DNA of 64,000 nt, taken from NCBI GenBank assembly GCA_949296075.1, contig CASFNG010000001.1, positions 1-64,000 of the forward strand, read 5' to 3'. This stretch comes from an uncultured Parabacteroides sp. (GTDB taxonomy: Bacteria; Bacteroidota; Bacteroidia; Bacteroidales; Tannerellaceae). Made by a program: the position numbers and the translations under genes. Below are positions 32,182-41,169 of the stretch, one piece after another. Below the pieces are notes generated by a model. That model did no database searches. It was not told the origin of the DNA and saw only the letters and a list, made by a program, of their open reading frames with translations. Positions within the stretch are counted from its first letter, which is position 1, and each line of letters starts with the position of its first letter.

Positions 32182-34548
32182 ATGCTTGGTATGATGAATC
32201 GTCCCCTTCGTGTATGTTGTTTTTTCTTGTTCGTGTTGCTGCTCATTTCTTGCAGTACGACCAAGTTCATACCGGATGGGGATTATTTGTTGGATAAGGT
32301 AGAGATCGTCTCGGACAACAAGGATTATAAATCGGCCGATCTGAGGGCTTATGTCAAGCAACAACCTAACTTCAAGGTATTTGGGTTGATGAAGTGGCAG
32401 CTGTTCGTGTACGATTGGTCGGGTAAGGACGAGAATAAGTGGATCAATAAGCAATTACGTCGGCTCGGTGAGCCTCCGGTCGTGCTGGACACCTCCTTGG
32501 TGGAGCAATCGGTGCGCCAATTGGAGCGTTTTTACGTGAATAAGGGATATGTACATGCCGACGTATCCGCCACGATTGACACATCCCGCCACAAGAAGGC
32601 GGTTGTCACCTACCAGATTACGGCTAACGACCCTTATCGGATACGCGATTACACGATGAAACTGCCGGATCCCCGGATTGACAGCTTGGCCCATTTAAGC
32701 GCTCCTCCTCGTTCCCCTTTATCAGCCGCTTTCCGCTCGTCCCAAGAAGAATATGAGCGATTGATACACGAAGGATCCCTGTTCGACCGCGATCTGCTCG
32801 ACAAGGAGAGGGAACGGATCACGACCCTGCTTCGCTGGAACGGCTACTATGGCTTCAACAAGGAGTATTTGGGCTATACGGCCGACAGCACCTTCAACCA
32901 GAACGTGGTGGATCTGGATATGTATATGAAGCCTTACCGGAAGGTGCTGCCCGACGGCTCCATAGAGGAACATCCCCACCGGCAGTATTATGTACGCGGG
33001 GTGACTATCCTGACAGACTACAATCCTTTGGGAATCGGGGATGATTCCGGTTTCTTGGCTACCGATACCTTGTGTAATGAGGGGGTGAATATCGTATATG
33101 GGAGGAATGGGCGGAGCATACGTCCGAATGTGCTTTGGAGGAGTAACTACATCCAGCCAGGAGAATTGTTCAATGAGCGTGATATAGAGCGTACCTATTC
33201 CGCTTTCGCCTCCCTGCGGGCTTTGCGTAACGTGAACATCCGTTTCGCGGAGATCGAGGAGGAGGATACCTTGAAGCTGGATTGTTATATCCTGACCTCT
33301 CCGGCGAAGATCAATACCGTGGGGGTTGATTTGGAAGGAACCAACTCGGCGGGGGATTTCGGTTTCGCGTCGAGCTTGAATTACCAGCACCGGAATCTGT
33401 TCAAGGGATCAGAGGTCTTTACCGCTCGTGTGCGTGGGGCGTACGAGGCGTTGTCGGGGAACGCTGCGAATGGCTATGGCAGTTACTGGGAGTTGGGGGC
33501 GGAAGGTTCCATGCGCTTCCCGCGGTTCCTGTTTCCTTTCCTGAGCCCTGAATCCAGCCGGAGGCTCCGTGCCTCCACGGAGGTGAAAGTCAGTTATAAT
33601 TTACAGACCCGTCCTGAATATACCCGGGCTATCTTATCCGGGGGCTGGAGCTACCTTTGGCAGGAACAGGGGAATGCCTTGGCTCGCCACACCTTCAAGT
33701 TGGTAGACTTGAACTATGTTTATTTGCCGCATCGGAACTGGGATTTTATCAATAGCTTGCCGGATTATATGGTTTTGTATAATTATACGGACCATTTTAT
33801 CATGAGTTCCGGATATACCTATTCGTTTAATAATTATTCGCCACAGAACCGCCGGAACACACGTTCCCTGCGTGCCTCGGTGGAGATCGCCGGCAATTTG
33901 CTGAACGCCTTCTCCCATATCACGGGCGCCTCGAAGAATGAGGATGGCTATTACGAGCTGTTTGGTACGGAATACGCGCAATATGTGAAATTCGACTTCG
34001 ATTTCAGCAAGGCGATCGTTTTGGATAACCGGAACACCTTGGCATTCCATGTGGGGGCGGGCGTGGGTATCGCGTACGGCAACTCGGAATACCTGCCTTT
34101 TGAGCGGGCCTATTTCTCCGGAGGCGCGAATAGTGTGCGCGGATGGTCGGTACGGACGCTGGGGCCGGGCAGCATGGAGGTGACGGATTCCACCTCGTTC
34201 GCCTTGCAGTCCGGGGATATCCGGCTCGACTTGAACTTGGAGTATCGCACGAAACTTTTCTGGAAATTTGAGTTGGCGGCCTATGTGGATGCCGGGAACG
34301 TGTGGACCCGCAATATCTCCGACGAGCAGGGAAAGGAGGGAAACTTCGATTTCTCCCGTTTCTATAAGGAGATCGCGGTCTCTTACGGCTTGGGTCTCCG
34401 GTTGGATTTCGATTTCTTCCTGCTTCGCTTGGATACGGGATTCAAGGCGTATGATCCTCAGCAGAAAGGGTCGAGGCGCTGGGCGATCACCCGGCCTAAT
34501 TTCACGGATAATTTCGCCTTGCACTTCGCCGTGGGCTATCCGTTCTGA
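32182..34548 (+). CDS. tamL: TamL, lipoprotein form of the TamA/BamA outer-membrane assembly barrel
   Basis: The 788-residue protein is an Omp85-family lipoprotein, the Bacteroidota TamL. A lipobox (FVLLLISCST) is followed by POTRA-like domains from about 28 to 390 (VEIVSDNKDYKSADLRAYVKQ, DTSLVEQSVRQLERFYVNKGYV) and a C-terminal 16-strand barrel (about 400-788) with the hallmark FSGGANSVRGWSVRTLGPG near 651. TamA-type proteins assist insertion of some outer-membrane proteins together with TamB. No tamB gene is nearby, so it would act with a partner encoded elsewhere. In-frame ATGs at 32191 and 32194 would serve equally. Divergent to the methyltransferase gene. Confidence 0.92.
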   Translation: MLGMMNRPLRVCCFFLFVLLLISCSTTKFIPDGDYLLDKVEIVSDNKDYKSADLRAYVKQQPNFKVFGLMKWQLFVYDWSGKDENKWINKQLRRLGEPPVVLDTSLVEQSVRQLERFYVNKGYVHADVSATIDTSRHKKAVVTYQITANDPYRIRDYTMKLPDPRIDSLAHLSAPPRSPLSAAFRSSQEEYERLIHEGSLFDRDLLDKERERITTLLRWNGYYGFNKEYLGYTADSTFNQNVVDLDMYMKPYRKVLPDGSIEEHPHRQYYVRGVTILTDYNPLGIGDDSGFLATDTLCNEGVNIVYGRNGRSIRPNVLWRSNYIQPGELFNERDIERTYSAFASLRALRNVNIRFAEIEEEDTLKLDCYILTSPAKINTVGVDLEGTNSAGDFGFASSLNYQHRNLFKGSEVFTARVRGAYEALSGNAANGYGSYWELGAEGSMRFPRFLFPFLSPESSRRLRASTEVKVSYNLQTRPEYTRAILSGGWSYLWQEQGNALARHTFKLVDLNYVYLPHRNWDFINSLPDYMVLYNYTDHFIMSSGYTYSFNNYSPQNRRNTRSLRASVEIAGNLLNAFSHITGASKNEDGYYELFGTEYAQYVKFDFDFSKAIVLDNRNTLAFHVGAGVGIAYGNSEYLPFERAYFSGGANSVRGWSVRTLGPGSMEVTDSTSFALQSGDIRLDLNLEYRTKLFWKFELAAYVDAGNVWTRNISDEQGKEGNFDFSRFYKEIAVSYGLGLRLDFDFFLLRLDTGFKAYDPQQKGSRRWAITRPNFTDNFALHFAVGYPF

Positions 34549-34578
34549 TGCTCGAACGTTAAAAAGTTGGTCAAAAAA

Positions 34579-34609
34579 TTTGCGGAAGAAGGAAAAAGCC
34601 GTACCTTTG
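34579..34609 (+). promoter_or_regulatory. Promoter of tRNA-Arg
   Basis: TTTG (34579-34582), 19 bases, TACCTTTG (34602-34609): a perfect Bacteroidota consensus, 18 bases upstream of the tRNA. It lies in the gap after tamL. Confidence 0.85.
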
Positions 34610-34627
34610 TCCCCACAAAATAAGGAT

Positions 34628-34701
34628 GGTTAGGTAGCTCAGTTGGATAGAGCAACAGCCTTCTAAGCTGTGGGTCCTGGGTTCGAATCCCAGCCTGATC
34701 A
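34628..34701 (+). tRNA. tRNA-Arg(TCT)
   Basis: Acceptor GGTTAGG/CCTGATC (two G-T pairs), D-arm GCTCAGTTGGATAGAGC, anticodon loop CTTCTAA (anticodon TCT), T-arm CTGGGTTCGAATCCCAG, discriminator A, no encoded CCA. Confidence 0.95.
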
Positions 34702-34708
34702 CATATTT

Positions 34709-34757
34709 TAACCGCTAAACCATATTTTATCAATGGCTTAGCGGTTTTTTTTTGTCC
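34709..34757 (+). terminator. Terminator after tRNA-Arg
   Basis: AACCGCTAA pairs with TTAGCGGTT, with an inner CCAT/ATGG pairing, followed by a run of T. Confidence 0.88.
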
Positions 34758-34779
34758 TCTTTTTGAAAAAAGCGTTACC

Positions 34780-35490
34780 CTATTTCTTCTCAGTCTCTTC
34801 GTCGTCAAAATAATGCCTGGCAGCCTCTTTCAAGTTTTTCCATAAGTCACTGCGGCTCATCTTGGGGCAAGCCTTGCGGCTCTCCATGACTTGGCTGGTG
34901 CGGCTATAATAGCTCATGCGGCTCTTTCGCTCTTGGCTGAACATCGCCTGGGTACCTGCCTCATCTTGCTTGAATTCTAACGCGTTGTCGATGTGTAGGG
35001 ATCCAGCGGTGGCGGCTACGTCGATGTTCGCCCCGATGAAATTGAAATTCCAGCCGATCTCTTTCAGGGCATCGATCATCTGGGATACCTTCGCTAAGGT
35101 ATAATGCCGGGAGGAGTTTTCCATCCCGTCGGTGATGATGGTGACGCTGCCGATAGCCATCTCCTTGTCCTTGGTCACCGCCTTGAGGTCGGCCAGTGTC
35201 GCGCCCACGGCATCATATAGCGGGGTACTGCCCCACGGGGAATACTGCTCGCTGTTGATATGGCTTACCTTCGCGATAGGCTGGTTCTTGATCAGGTAGC
35301 GGGAGGGAACCCGGTCGTTCCCTTGGAAAACATAAATGCTCACGAAGTGGTCTTGCGTGTCGGCAAACTTCTCTTGTGCGGAGCGTATCGTATTGATGGT
35401 CTCGTTGCACCCGCTGATGGTCTGGTTACTTACGCAACCCATGCTGCCGCTCTCGTCGAGGATGATGAGGTTGTAGATCTCGGTTTTCAT
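34780..35490 (-). CDS. VWA-domain protein
   Basis: The 236-residue cytoplasmic protein is essentially one von Willebrand A domain. The MIDAS metal site is DESGS at residues 12-16, with WGSTPLYDAVGATLADL (the conserved Thr) near 83 and VTIITDGMENSS (the conserved Asp) near 113. VWA domains bind protein partners via a metal ion. There is no signal peptide. I start at the ATG at 35490; a TTG three codons upstream is in frame. It lies 63 bases downstream of the Nudix-type regulator and may be cotranscribed. Function unknown. Confidence 0.85.
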   Translation of the reverse strand: MKTEIYNLIILDESGSMGCVSNQTISGCNETINTIRSAQEKFADTQDHFVSIYVFQGNDRVPSRYLIKNQPIAKVSHINSEQYSPWGSTPLYDAVGATLADLKAVTKDKEMAIGSVTIITDGMENSSRHYTLAKVSQMIDALKEIGWNFNFIGANIDVAATAGSLHIDNALEFKQDEAGTQAMFSQERKSRMSYYSRTSQVMESRKACPKMSRSDLWKNLKEAARHYFDDEETEKK

Positions 35491-35553
35491 GATTGTCAAA
35501 ATTTAGCGATTTATGATTTTGTATGATATTAAGTAGGTCAATAGATCTGTCCC

Positions 35554-36252
35554 TTAGATGTTAAACGGATTCTCCGGAGCGATCTGTCCGTCCGTCTCTT
35601 CCCGGTATGCCTCCTCATCGAAGGAAAAGAGATTGGGGAAGCGGTTGTGGGCGGCTATCCGGCTTACCCCCTCGTCGCGCAGCAGGCGGGTAGACGACAT
35701 CTTGCGGGCGAAGTTACGGCGGTCGTAAGTGGTGCCGTTCACGGTCTCGTAGAGCCGCTGGAGCTCATTCATGGAGAATTTCTCGTCCAATAGCCGGAAC
35801 CCGATCGGCTTCGTGCGCATGATCTCGGGCAGTTTCTTGCGCGCCAAGGCGATCATGTCGTGATGGTCGAATGCCACAGGAGGCAACTCGTCCAGCTCAA
35901 ACCATGAGGCGCGGGCCGCGTCATCGCCGGCGATCAGCCGGAAGTCCGACTTACGTGCCAAGGCGAGGAAGGCCACCGCTACCACCCGCTGCCGGGGATC
36001 CCGGCTCACGTCGCTGAATACGTGGAATTGCTCTAAATAGATCTCCCTTACGCCGGTCTCCTCGCGTAAGGTGCGCAAGGCGCACTGCTCCGCCGTCTCG
36101 TCCTTCCGCATGAGGCCTCCGGGTAATGACCAGCTTCCCTTGAACGGATCGTTCCCGCGCTCGATAAGCAGGATGTGAAGCGTCTTGCCGTCGAAACCGA
36201 ACACCACGCAATCGGTGGCCAGGGCCAATGGGAAATTCTCGTTTTGATCCAT
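35554..36252 (-). CDS. Nudix-related transcriptional regulator (NrtR/AraR-like)
   Basis: The 232-residue protein has a Nudix-like N-terminal domain (about 8-140) and a C-terminal winged-helix domain (about 150-215; FSMNELQRLYETVNGTTYDRRNFARKM). The Nudix box reads GGLMRKDETAEQCALRTLREETGV, where the first Glu of the REUxEE motif is Thr. Loss of a catalytic Glu suits a sensor that binds but does not cleave. Family examples sense ADP-ribose (NrtR) or arabinose (B. thetaiotaomicron AraR). I start at 36252, because 36282 would leave only about 4 bases of leader from the promoter at 36293-36323. Confidence 0.85.
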   Translation of the reverse strand: MDQNENFPLALATDCVVFGFDGKTLHILLIERGNDPFKGSWSLPGGLMRKDETAEQCALRTLREETGVREIYLEQFHVFSDVSRDPRQRVVAVAFLALARKSDFRLIAGDDAARASWFELDELPPVAFDHHDMIALARKKLPEIMRTKPIGFRLLDEKFSMNELQRLYETVNGTTYDRRNFARKMSSTRLLRDEGVSRIAAHNRFPNLFSFDEEAYREETDGQIAPENPFNI

Positions 36253-36272
36253 CTGTCTTTTCTTTTTTTGTT

Positions 36273-36323
36273 GATGTGTCATTTTGACGCAGTAAATGTA
36301 TGGTGTATTTTTGACACATCAAA
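36273..36323 (-). promoter_or_regulatory. Promoter and dyad operator of the Nudix-type regulator
   Basis: On the minus strand TTTG (36320-36323), 19 bases, TACATTTA (36293-36300) forms a promoter with one mismatch. A perfect 9-bp inverted repeat, GATGTGTCA (36273-36281) and TGACACATC (36312-36320), brackets the -7 box; one arm overlaps the -33 box and the other the expected transcript start. This is the geometry of an autorepression operator. Confidence 0.65.
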
Positions 36324-36349
36324 ATTTTTCTCGGCTTTTTCTCATACAA

Positions 36350-36382
36350 AAAAGGGAAGGGATAAAATATCCCCTCCCTTAT
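36350..36382 (-). terminator. Terminator after the Xus-like operon
   Basis: On the minus strand AAGGGAGGGGATA pairs with TATCCCTTCCCTT (one mismatch) around a 3-base loop and is followed by TTTTTT. It lies about 135 bases past the PepSY gene's stop. Confidence 0.8.
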
Positions 36383-36516
36383 CTTTCCGTAAGATGCGTC
36401 TTGCGGTTCGCTTGTTCTGATCTGCTTGCCCGCGGAGCCTCTTCTCCATGTTTTGGGAAAAACATCCGTTGTTTTCGCCAAGACCTGACGATGTTTCCCC
36501 GAAAGGATCGCTTGGA

Positions 36517-37209
36517 TCAGGCCGTTTGCCGGGAACGTTTTCGCTTTTTCCACCAGAGATAATACCCAGTCCAGGGCAGGAATGCCCCGATGAGCGCGGC
36601 GAGGAAGTAGAGGATGCGGGTTATCATGCCTCCCCAGCTCCCTGTATGCAGAGAATAGAGGAACCGTCTTTGCCCGTTGTCGGGGATAAAGTCGAGCAAG
36701 CTGTAAGCCGCGTCGCGGAACCATCCGAACGACCAGGTCAGTCCCGTCAGCGCCATGAGCAGCAGCAAGAGAAGCGCATAGAATCCCAGCGAGGTATGGT
36801 AGTCGTGCCAGAGGCGCGACCAGCCTTTCGTGCAGGTCACGGTCAGCCGGTTGCGTAGTGCCTTGCGGTTACGGGGCCACCAAGCCACGAGCCCACTCGC
36901 GAGGATGACCACCATCAGCAGGGTGGCTGTCCCGACGATCCACTTCCCTGTCGATCCCTCGCCCTTCTTGGCTGGAGGATCCAGTAACCAGCGGTGCAGA
37001 CGCATGGTCTGCCGGAAGAAAGTAGCCCCCTTCAATTCCCGTCGGGCGGGGTCATGCTTGCCGATGGCGCTTATCTCTACCTCCGGATTCAACCCCTGCA
37101 AGATCTCATTCTCGAACACCATGATCGCCCCGGTCAGGCAGACCACGGAGAGGATGATTCCCACCGGGAGGGCGAGCCACAGATGTATTTTCAGGCATAA
37201 TTTTCTCAT
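36517..37209 (-). CDS. PepSY-associated membrane protein (XusC-like)
   Basis: The 230-residue inner-membrane protein has the PepSY-TM layout: KIHLWLALPVGIILSVVCLTGAIMVF (first helix, with the conserved His), a periplasmic stretch, RLHRWLL, a second helix near 95, LWHDYHTSLGFYALLLLLLMALTGLTWSF, and a last helix before a basic tail (WWKKRKRSRQ). His residues in the helices could bind haem, so electron transfer or iron reduction is possible. It is the third gene after a DUF4374 lipoprotein and a receptor, the order seen for XusA-XusB-XusC in B. thetaiotaomicron. The match is by family and order. Confidence 0.8.
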   Translation of the reverse strand: MRKLCLKIHLWLALPVGIILSVVCLTGAIMVFENEILQGLNPEVEISAIGKHDPARRELKGATFFRQTMRLHRWLLDPPAKKGEGSTGKWIVGTATLLMVVILASGLVAWWPRNRKALRNRLTVTCTKGWSRLWHDYHTSLGFYALLLLLLMALTGLTWSFGWFRDAAYSLLDFIPDNGQRRFLYSLHTGSWGGMITRILYFLAALIGAFLPWTGYYLWWKKRKRSRQTA

Positions 37210-37279
37210 TGTCTGAATGTTTTTTGATCCCACCGGCTGTTTTCACCTCCGGTTGGGATCCGGTTCAAGCGTCTGTCCG

Positions 37280-38710
37280 TTAGTTGCCCGGCGTATAAGT
37301 CAGTTTGCCTATGCCCGTGATCTGGGTAGCCTGTACCTCCAATCCTCGGGTTGCCTGTGCGGATACCGGGTCGATCACATAGACAGCCGGGTTGCCCTCG
37401 CTGCTGGTTGTCGCCACATGTACCTTGCCCTCCTCCACGTAGGGCGTGTTTCCGAACCCGCTGATGGAGGCCGGCATACCGGTCACGTAGGTCAGTTTCT
37501 GATCCTCCGCCTTGAAAATGGCGAGGCGGTTCGCCGTGAAGCCCTTTTGCGCGAAGGGACGGTCGTACATCAGCATCAGGAAGTAGTCGCCCGTGATCGG
37601 CCATACCCGCAAGAAGCCGCAACCATCGCTCTGCGCCTCGATGTCGCAATAGTAATTGTCGAAGTCCTCGCTACCCTTCGGTATGCGTACCACACCGGCG
37701 GGCAGCTTGGTTTGCTGGCGCGGGTCCTTCATCGTCTTGGCGTATGAGGGCGAGAACACGTAAATATCACCGCTACCGGCCTCCCAGATCGTCTGGTAAT
37801 ATTGCGACTTGAACCGTCCGCAAGCGTAGCTGATCTTGCCGGTCTTGATGATCTTCTTGTGAGTCATCGAGGCATCGTCGAAGATCGCCACCCAGCAGGA
37901 GTCCGGATATTGCGTCCATTGCAGCTCGTCCGGCTTATACGAGGAGCTGCCTTGCCCGCCACTCTCGGTCTTGATAAGATCTTCGTTGCCGGGCAATACC
38001 CACTTCCCGCCGTTGGACTTCGTACCGTATTGGCTCAATCCCATCGGGACCGCTACGCTATAGATCTTGTTATCGTGCTCCAATAGCCCGGCGAGCGTCA
38101 CGTATTCCCCGTTCCCCAAGAAGTTCTCCGCGAGGTACGCCTCGTTTTTCGTGTCGTTCGTGGAGTAAGTCTCCTCTTTTACGTTGAGGTAGGAGAGCAG
38201 GAACGACTTTGGTACGTAGCCGTTCGCGTCCGCCCATTCCGTCGGGCCGTTGCCCGTGGAGGAGGTCAGGATATAATCCCCATATATGCCGTAAGAGGTG
38301 AAGCGGCGCACGTTGTACTCCATCGCCCGTTTCTCGATCGCGCTGTCGGCGTTCAATACGTAAGAGGCCGTGGTTCCGGCGTTGCCTTGGTGATAATTGA
38401 GGGCATACAGGTATTTGTCCTTGTAGAAGATCCATTGGCTCGCCCCATCGTTGGTCAGTCCGTTACCTACGGTAGAGATATTCCCCTCCTTGGCTGACGC
38501 GGCGGTCAGTAGGGTATAGGAGGTGTTGTTGGATGCGGTGGTAGAGGTCGCTACCACATAGCGCGAGAACGACCGCTCCGTCTGTTCCGGCTCCTTGTTT
38601 CCGTTGTTGTTTACCGGATCGTCTTCGCTGCAAGCGGTGAGCAGGCCGCCCACCAAGAGCACGGCGGCTAAGGTTGTCCGTGTGCGGACAAGTAAAATGT
38701 TCTTCTTCAT
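37280..38710 (-). CDS. DUF4374 surface lipoprotein (XusB-like)
   Basis: The 476-residue lipoprotein has a lipobox ([11 protein letters not shown], Cys about residue 27) with acidic residues right after Cys, the signal that sends Bacteroidota lipoproteins to the cell surface. The rest is a DUF4374 domain, predicted as a beta-propeller, with repeated strands such as [23 protein letters not shown] and [21 protein letters not shown]. In B. thetaiotaomicron the homologous XusB binds enterobactin for the receptor XusA. The gene is 20 bases downstream of the receptor gene and 70 upstream of the PepSY gene. Confidence 0.88.
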   Translation of the reverse strand: MKKNILLVRTRTTLAAVLLVGGLLTACSEDDPVNNNGNKEPEQTERSFSRYVVATSTTASNNTSYTLLTAASAKEGNISTVGNGLTNDGASQWIFYKDKYLYALNYHQGNAGTTASYVLNADSAIEKRAMEYNVRRFTSYGIYGDYILTSSTGNGPTEWADANGYVPKSFLLSYLNVKEETYSTNDTKNEAYLAENFLGNGEYVTLAGLLEHDNKIYSVAVPMGLSQYGTKSNGGKWVLPGNEDLIKTESGGQGSSSYKPDELQWTQYPDSCWVAIFDDASMTHKKIIKTGKISYACGRFKSQYYQTIWEAGSGDIYVFSPSYAKTMKDPRQQTKLPAGVVRIPKGSEDFDNYYCDIEAQSDGCGFLRVWPITGDYFLMLMYDRPFAQKGFTANRLAIFKAEDQKLTYVTGMPASISGFGNTPYVEEGKVHVATTSSEGNPAVYVIDPVSAQATRGLEVQATQITGIGKLTYTPGN

Positions 38711-38730
38711 GTTTATTTTATTTTATCATG

Positions 38731-41169
38731 TTAATTTCCAAAATAGACCCTCACCTTTCCATAAAAGGCTCGGCCCGCTTTTTGGAGGCTGAAATTGTCG
38801 TAAAGATCCTCGTTCGTGAAGTTCCGGCACTCGAACGAGAGGTTGTATCTTCCGTTCCTGAGGCTATAAGAGAGCGTCAGGTTGTGCGAGAACTGGTTGG
38901 GCACCACGTAATCGTTGTTCTTGCCCCCGATTACCTCCGAGTAGTAGGAGAAACTATGCAGGAACTGGTTGTCGTAGGTCACGGTCAGGATGTTCCCTTT
39001 CTTCCAAAGATCTCGCCAGTAGAGATTGACATCCATGTCAGCGAACCGGTACGGCACGTTCGGCATCCGGGCTCCGTACGCCAAGTTCTCCGTGGTCGTC
39101 CCGATTTGTGTCTTTTGCTTGTCGCGCACGTCCATTTGCGTGAAGTTTCCCCCGACGCTTACCCAGCCGCCGAAGCTGTAACGTACGGACAGGTTATAAC
39201 CTTTGGTCTCCACCTTCCCATAGTTCGTGTAGGTAGCTGCCTCTTTCCCTCCGCTGAGGTCGGTGATATTGCGCTGGATGTAATCTTTCGTGTTTCGGTA
39301 GACTAATCCCCCTTCCACGTAGAGGGAGTGCCGGGCGAATGCCTTGTTGTAGCTTAAGTTGAGGTTCACGTTGTCGCTGTTTTCCGGGCGTATGCTCAGT
39401 TCACCCATCTCCAAATCCTCGTTGCCGAACATCTCCTCGATCGTAGGCAGGCGGTAAGCCTTCTCGTACGAGAGCTTCGCCTGGAGTCCCTTCATGATGA
39501 AATAGGTACCTGCCACCCCATATCCTATCGAACTGACGGTGCGTGTGTTGCGGATGTAGTTGCTCTGGGTCTGGTCTTCCGCCATCGGCCCCGCCACGAA
39601 CTGGTGATAATATTTCCCGAAGGCGGAAAGGTTCCATTTCTCCGACGGCATGAGGCGATAGGAGAGCCCTGAGATATTTTTGCGGGTCTCCTTGGCGATC
39701 GCGTCTTTCTCCTCGACCTCCGCGAGGAGCGAGGTGTTATTCCGCTTGAACAGGTTCGATACATGGTTGAAGGTAATCATGTGCATCCGCCCGATGCGGT
39801 AGTTCATGGTCAGCGTCCCGTTCCAGTTGTTGTTGTCGGCCCGGGCGAATTGCCGCGATTGCTCGCCCGGCGTATTCATGCGGTAACGCTCTCCGTACCA
39901 ATTATAATGGTAATACGTGGTATCCACGTTGGTGGTGGCGTTGCGGTTATAGTTAGCCGTGAACACCACGTCGAGCCCCTTGGTCAGCAAGTCGCGCTTG
40001 CGGTATTCCAATGACGGCATGAGCGAATGCCCATAGCGGTGCTTCTCTCCGAATACCGTTACCTGCCGGACGCCCGTCTGTATCTCCTGGTACATATGCG
40101 AGTAGGTGAAGCCCAGCATAAGCCTGTCCGCCCAAGCCTTGTCCACCACGCCTACCTTTCCTACCACGGCCTCGTTGTGGTAGGTGTCGTTGAAGCGTTT
40201 CACCCGCACCTTCTTGCGGTTATCGATATAGGTTGACACGGAACCGTCGGGCTGGAAGTTGAACACCTCCACGTTCGCGTCGATCGAATAGTCGTTGTCC
40301 GAGTAATTCTGGAAGATATTCACCTCGTAGGTAAGTCCGTTCTTGAGCGTCTGCCCGAAATTCACGTACGATTTATGCGTGTTGAACGAGCCATAGGAAT
40401 AGGAGGCGTCGAGGAACCAGCGATCCCGTTTCTTCTTGGTGATGATATTTACTACACCACCGATCGCGTCAGTCCCGAAGCCGACCGGCACGACCCCCTT
40501 GTAGACCTCGATCCGTTCGGCGAAGTTCACGGGGATATTGTTCAGCCCGAATGAGCTGCCCACCCCCTCTTGGGGTACGCCATCGATAAAGACCTTGATG
40601 TGCTTCCCGCTGAAGCCGTCCATCATCAGCTGCATATCCGAGCCGACGCCTCCCGACTCGCGAAGCTTCAGCCCCGGGGTCTTCGCCAAGGCATCGCTCA
40701 GGCTCTTGGTGGAATTCTCGAATTCTTTCGTGTCGAGCGCCACGGCGTTGAATGCCGATCGTTTCACCCGGCTCACGCCGTTGGAGACGATCTCCACGTC
40801 GTCTAACTCGATCACTTGCGGACGCAACTTAACCGTGACGCGGGTGGGTTCTTCTTGTCCGAGGGAAACGATTTGTTCCGCTGTCTCGTACCCGAGGGCG
40901 GATACCACCAATGTGTATTTGCCGGGGGGAGCTTTCAGTACGAATTTCCCCTGTTCGTCGGTCACGCCGCCCCGCATGATCTCTTTCAGATAGACGGAAG
41001 CGAAGTCGACCGGCGCCTTGTCGGTGGAACGTACCATCCCGGTTATGACCGACTTATCCGGATGTTCCCTCCGCTCATTCCCATACGGTTTGTGGAAATT
41101 TCCCCTGTGTTGCCCCTCGGCAGCCAAGGTCATGCAGAAAGCCGCTAAAATAGTCAAGGTATAACGCAT
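38731..41169 (-). CDS. TonB-dependent receptor (XusA-like)
   Basis: The 812-residue protein has a signal peptide, a CarboxypepD-regulatory-like domain (about 40-118; ITGMVRSTDKAPVDFASVYLKE), the plug (about 125-235; TPGLKLRESGGVGSDMQLMMDGFSGKHIKVFIDGVPQEGVG, then RIEVYKGVVPVGFGTDAIGGVVNIIT) and a 22-strand barrel ending YGKVRVYFGN with a terminal aromatic-X-Asn. It lacks a SusD partner. Order and family match XusA, the receptor for xenosiderophores of B. thetaiotaomicron. Upstream I see no clear Fur box, but an iron response is likely. Confidence 0.93.
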   Translation of the reverse strand: MRYTLTILAAFCMTLAAEGQHRGNFHKPYGNERREHPDKSVITGMVRSTDKAPVDFASVYLKEIMRGGVTDEQGKFVLKAPPGKYTLVVSALGYETAEQIVSLGQEEPTRVTVKLRPQVIELDDVEIVSNGVSRVKRSAFNAVALDTKEFENSTKSLSDALAKTPGLKLRESGGVGSDMQLMMDGFSGKHIKVFIDGVPQEGVGSSFGLNNIPVNFAERIEVYKGVVPVGFGTDAIGGVVNIITKKKRDRWFLDASYSYGSFNTHKSYVNFGQTLKNGLTYEVNIFQNYSDNDYSIDANVEVFNFQPDGSVSTYIDNRKKVRVKRFNDTYHNEAVVGKVGVVDKAWADRLMLGFTYSHMYQEIQTGVRQVTVFGEKHRYGHSLMPSLEYRKRDLLTKGLDVVFTANYNRNATTNVDTTYYHYNWYGERYRMNTPGEQSRQFARADNNNWNGTLTMNYRIGRMHMITFNHVSNLFKRNNTSLLAEVEEKDAIAKETRKNISGLSYRLMPSEKWNLSAFGKYYHQFVAGPMAEDQTQSNYIRNTRTVSSIGYGVAGTYFIMKGLQAKLSYEKAYRLPTIEEMFGNEDLEMGELSIRPENSDNVNLNLSYNKAFARHSLYVEGGLVYRNTKDYIQRNITDLSGGKEAATYTNYGKVETKGYNLSVRYSFGGWVSVGGNFTQMDVRDKQKTQIGTTTENLAYGARMPNVPYRFADMDVNLYWRDLWKKGNILTVTYDNQFLHSFSYYSEVIGGKNNDYVVPNQFSHNLTLSYSLRNGRYNLSFECRNFTNEDLYDNFSLQKAGRAFYGKVRVYFGN

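Noticed and set aside
35951-36724. 257-codon minus-strand frame across the regulator promoter
   Set aside because: It covers a terminator, the operator and part of two real genes in another frame.
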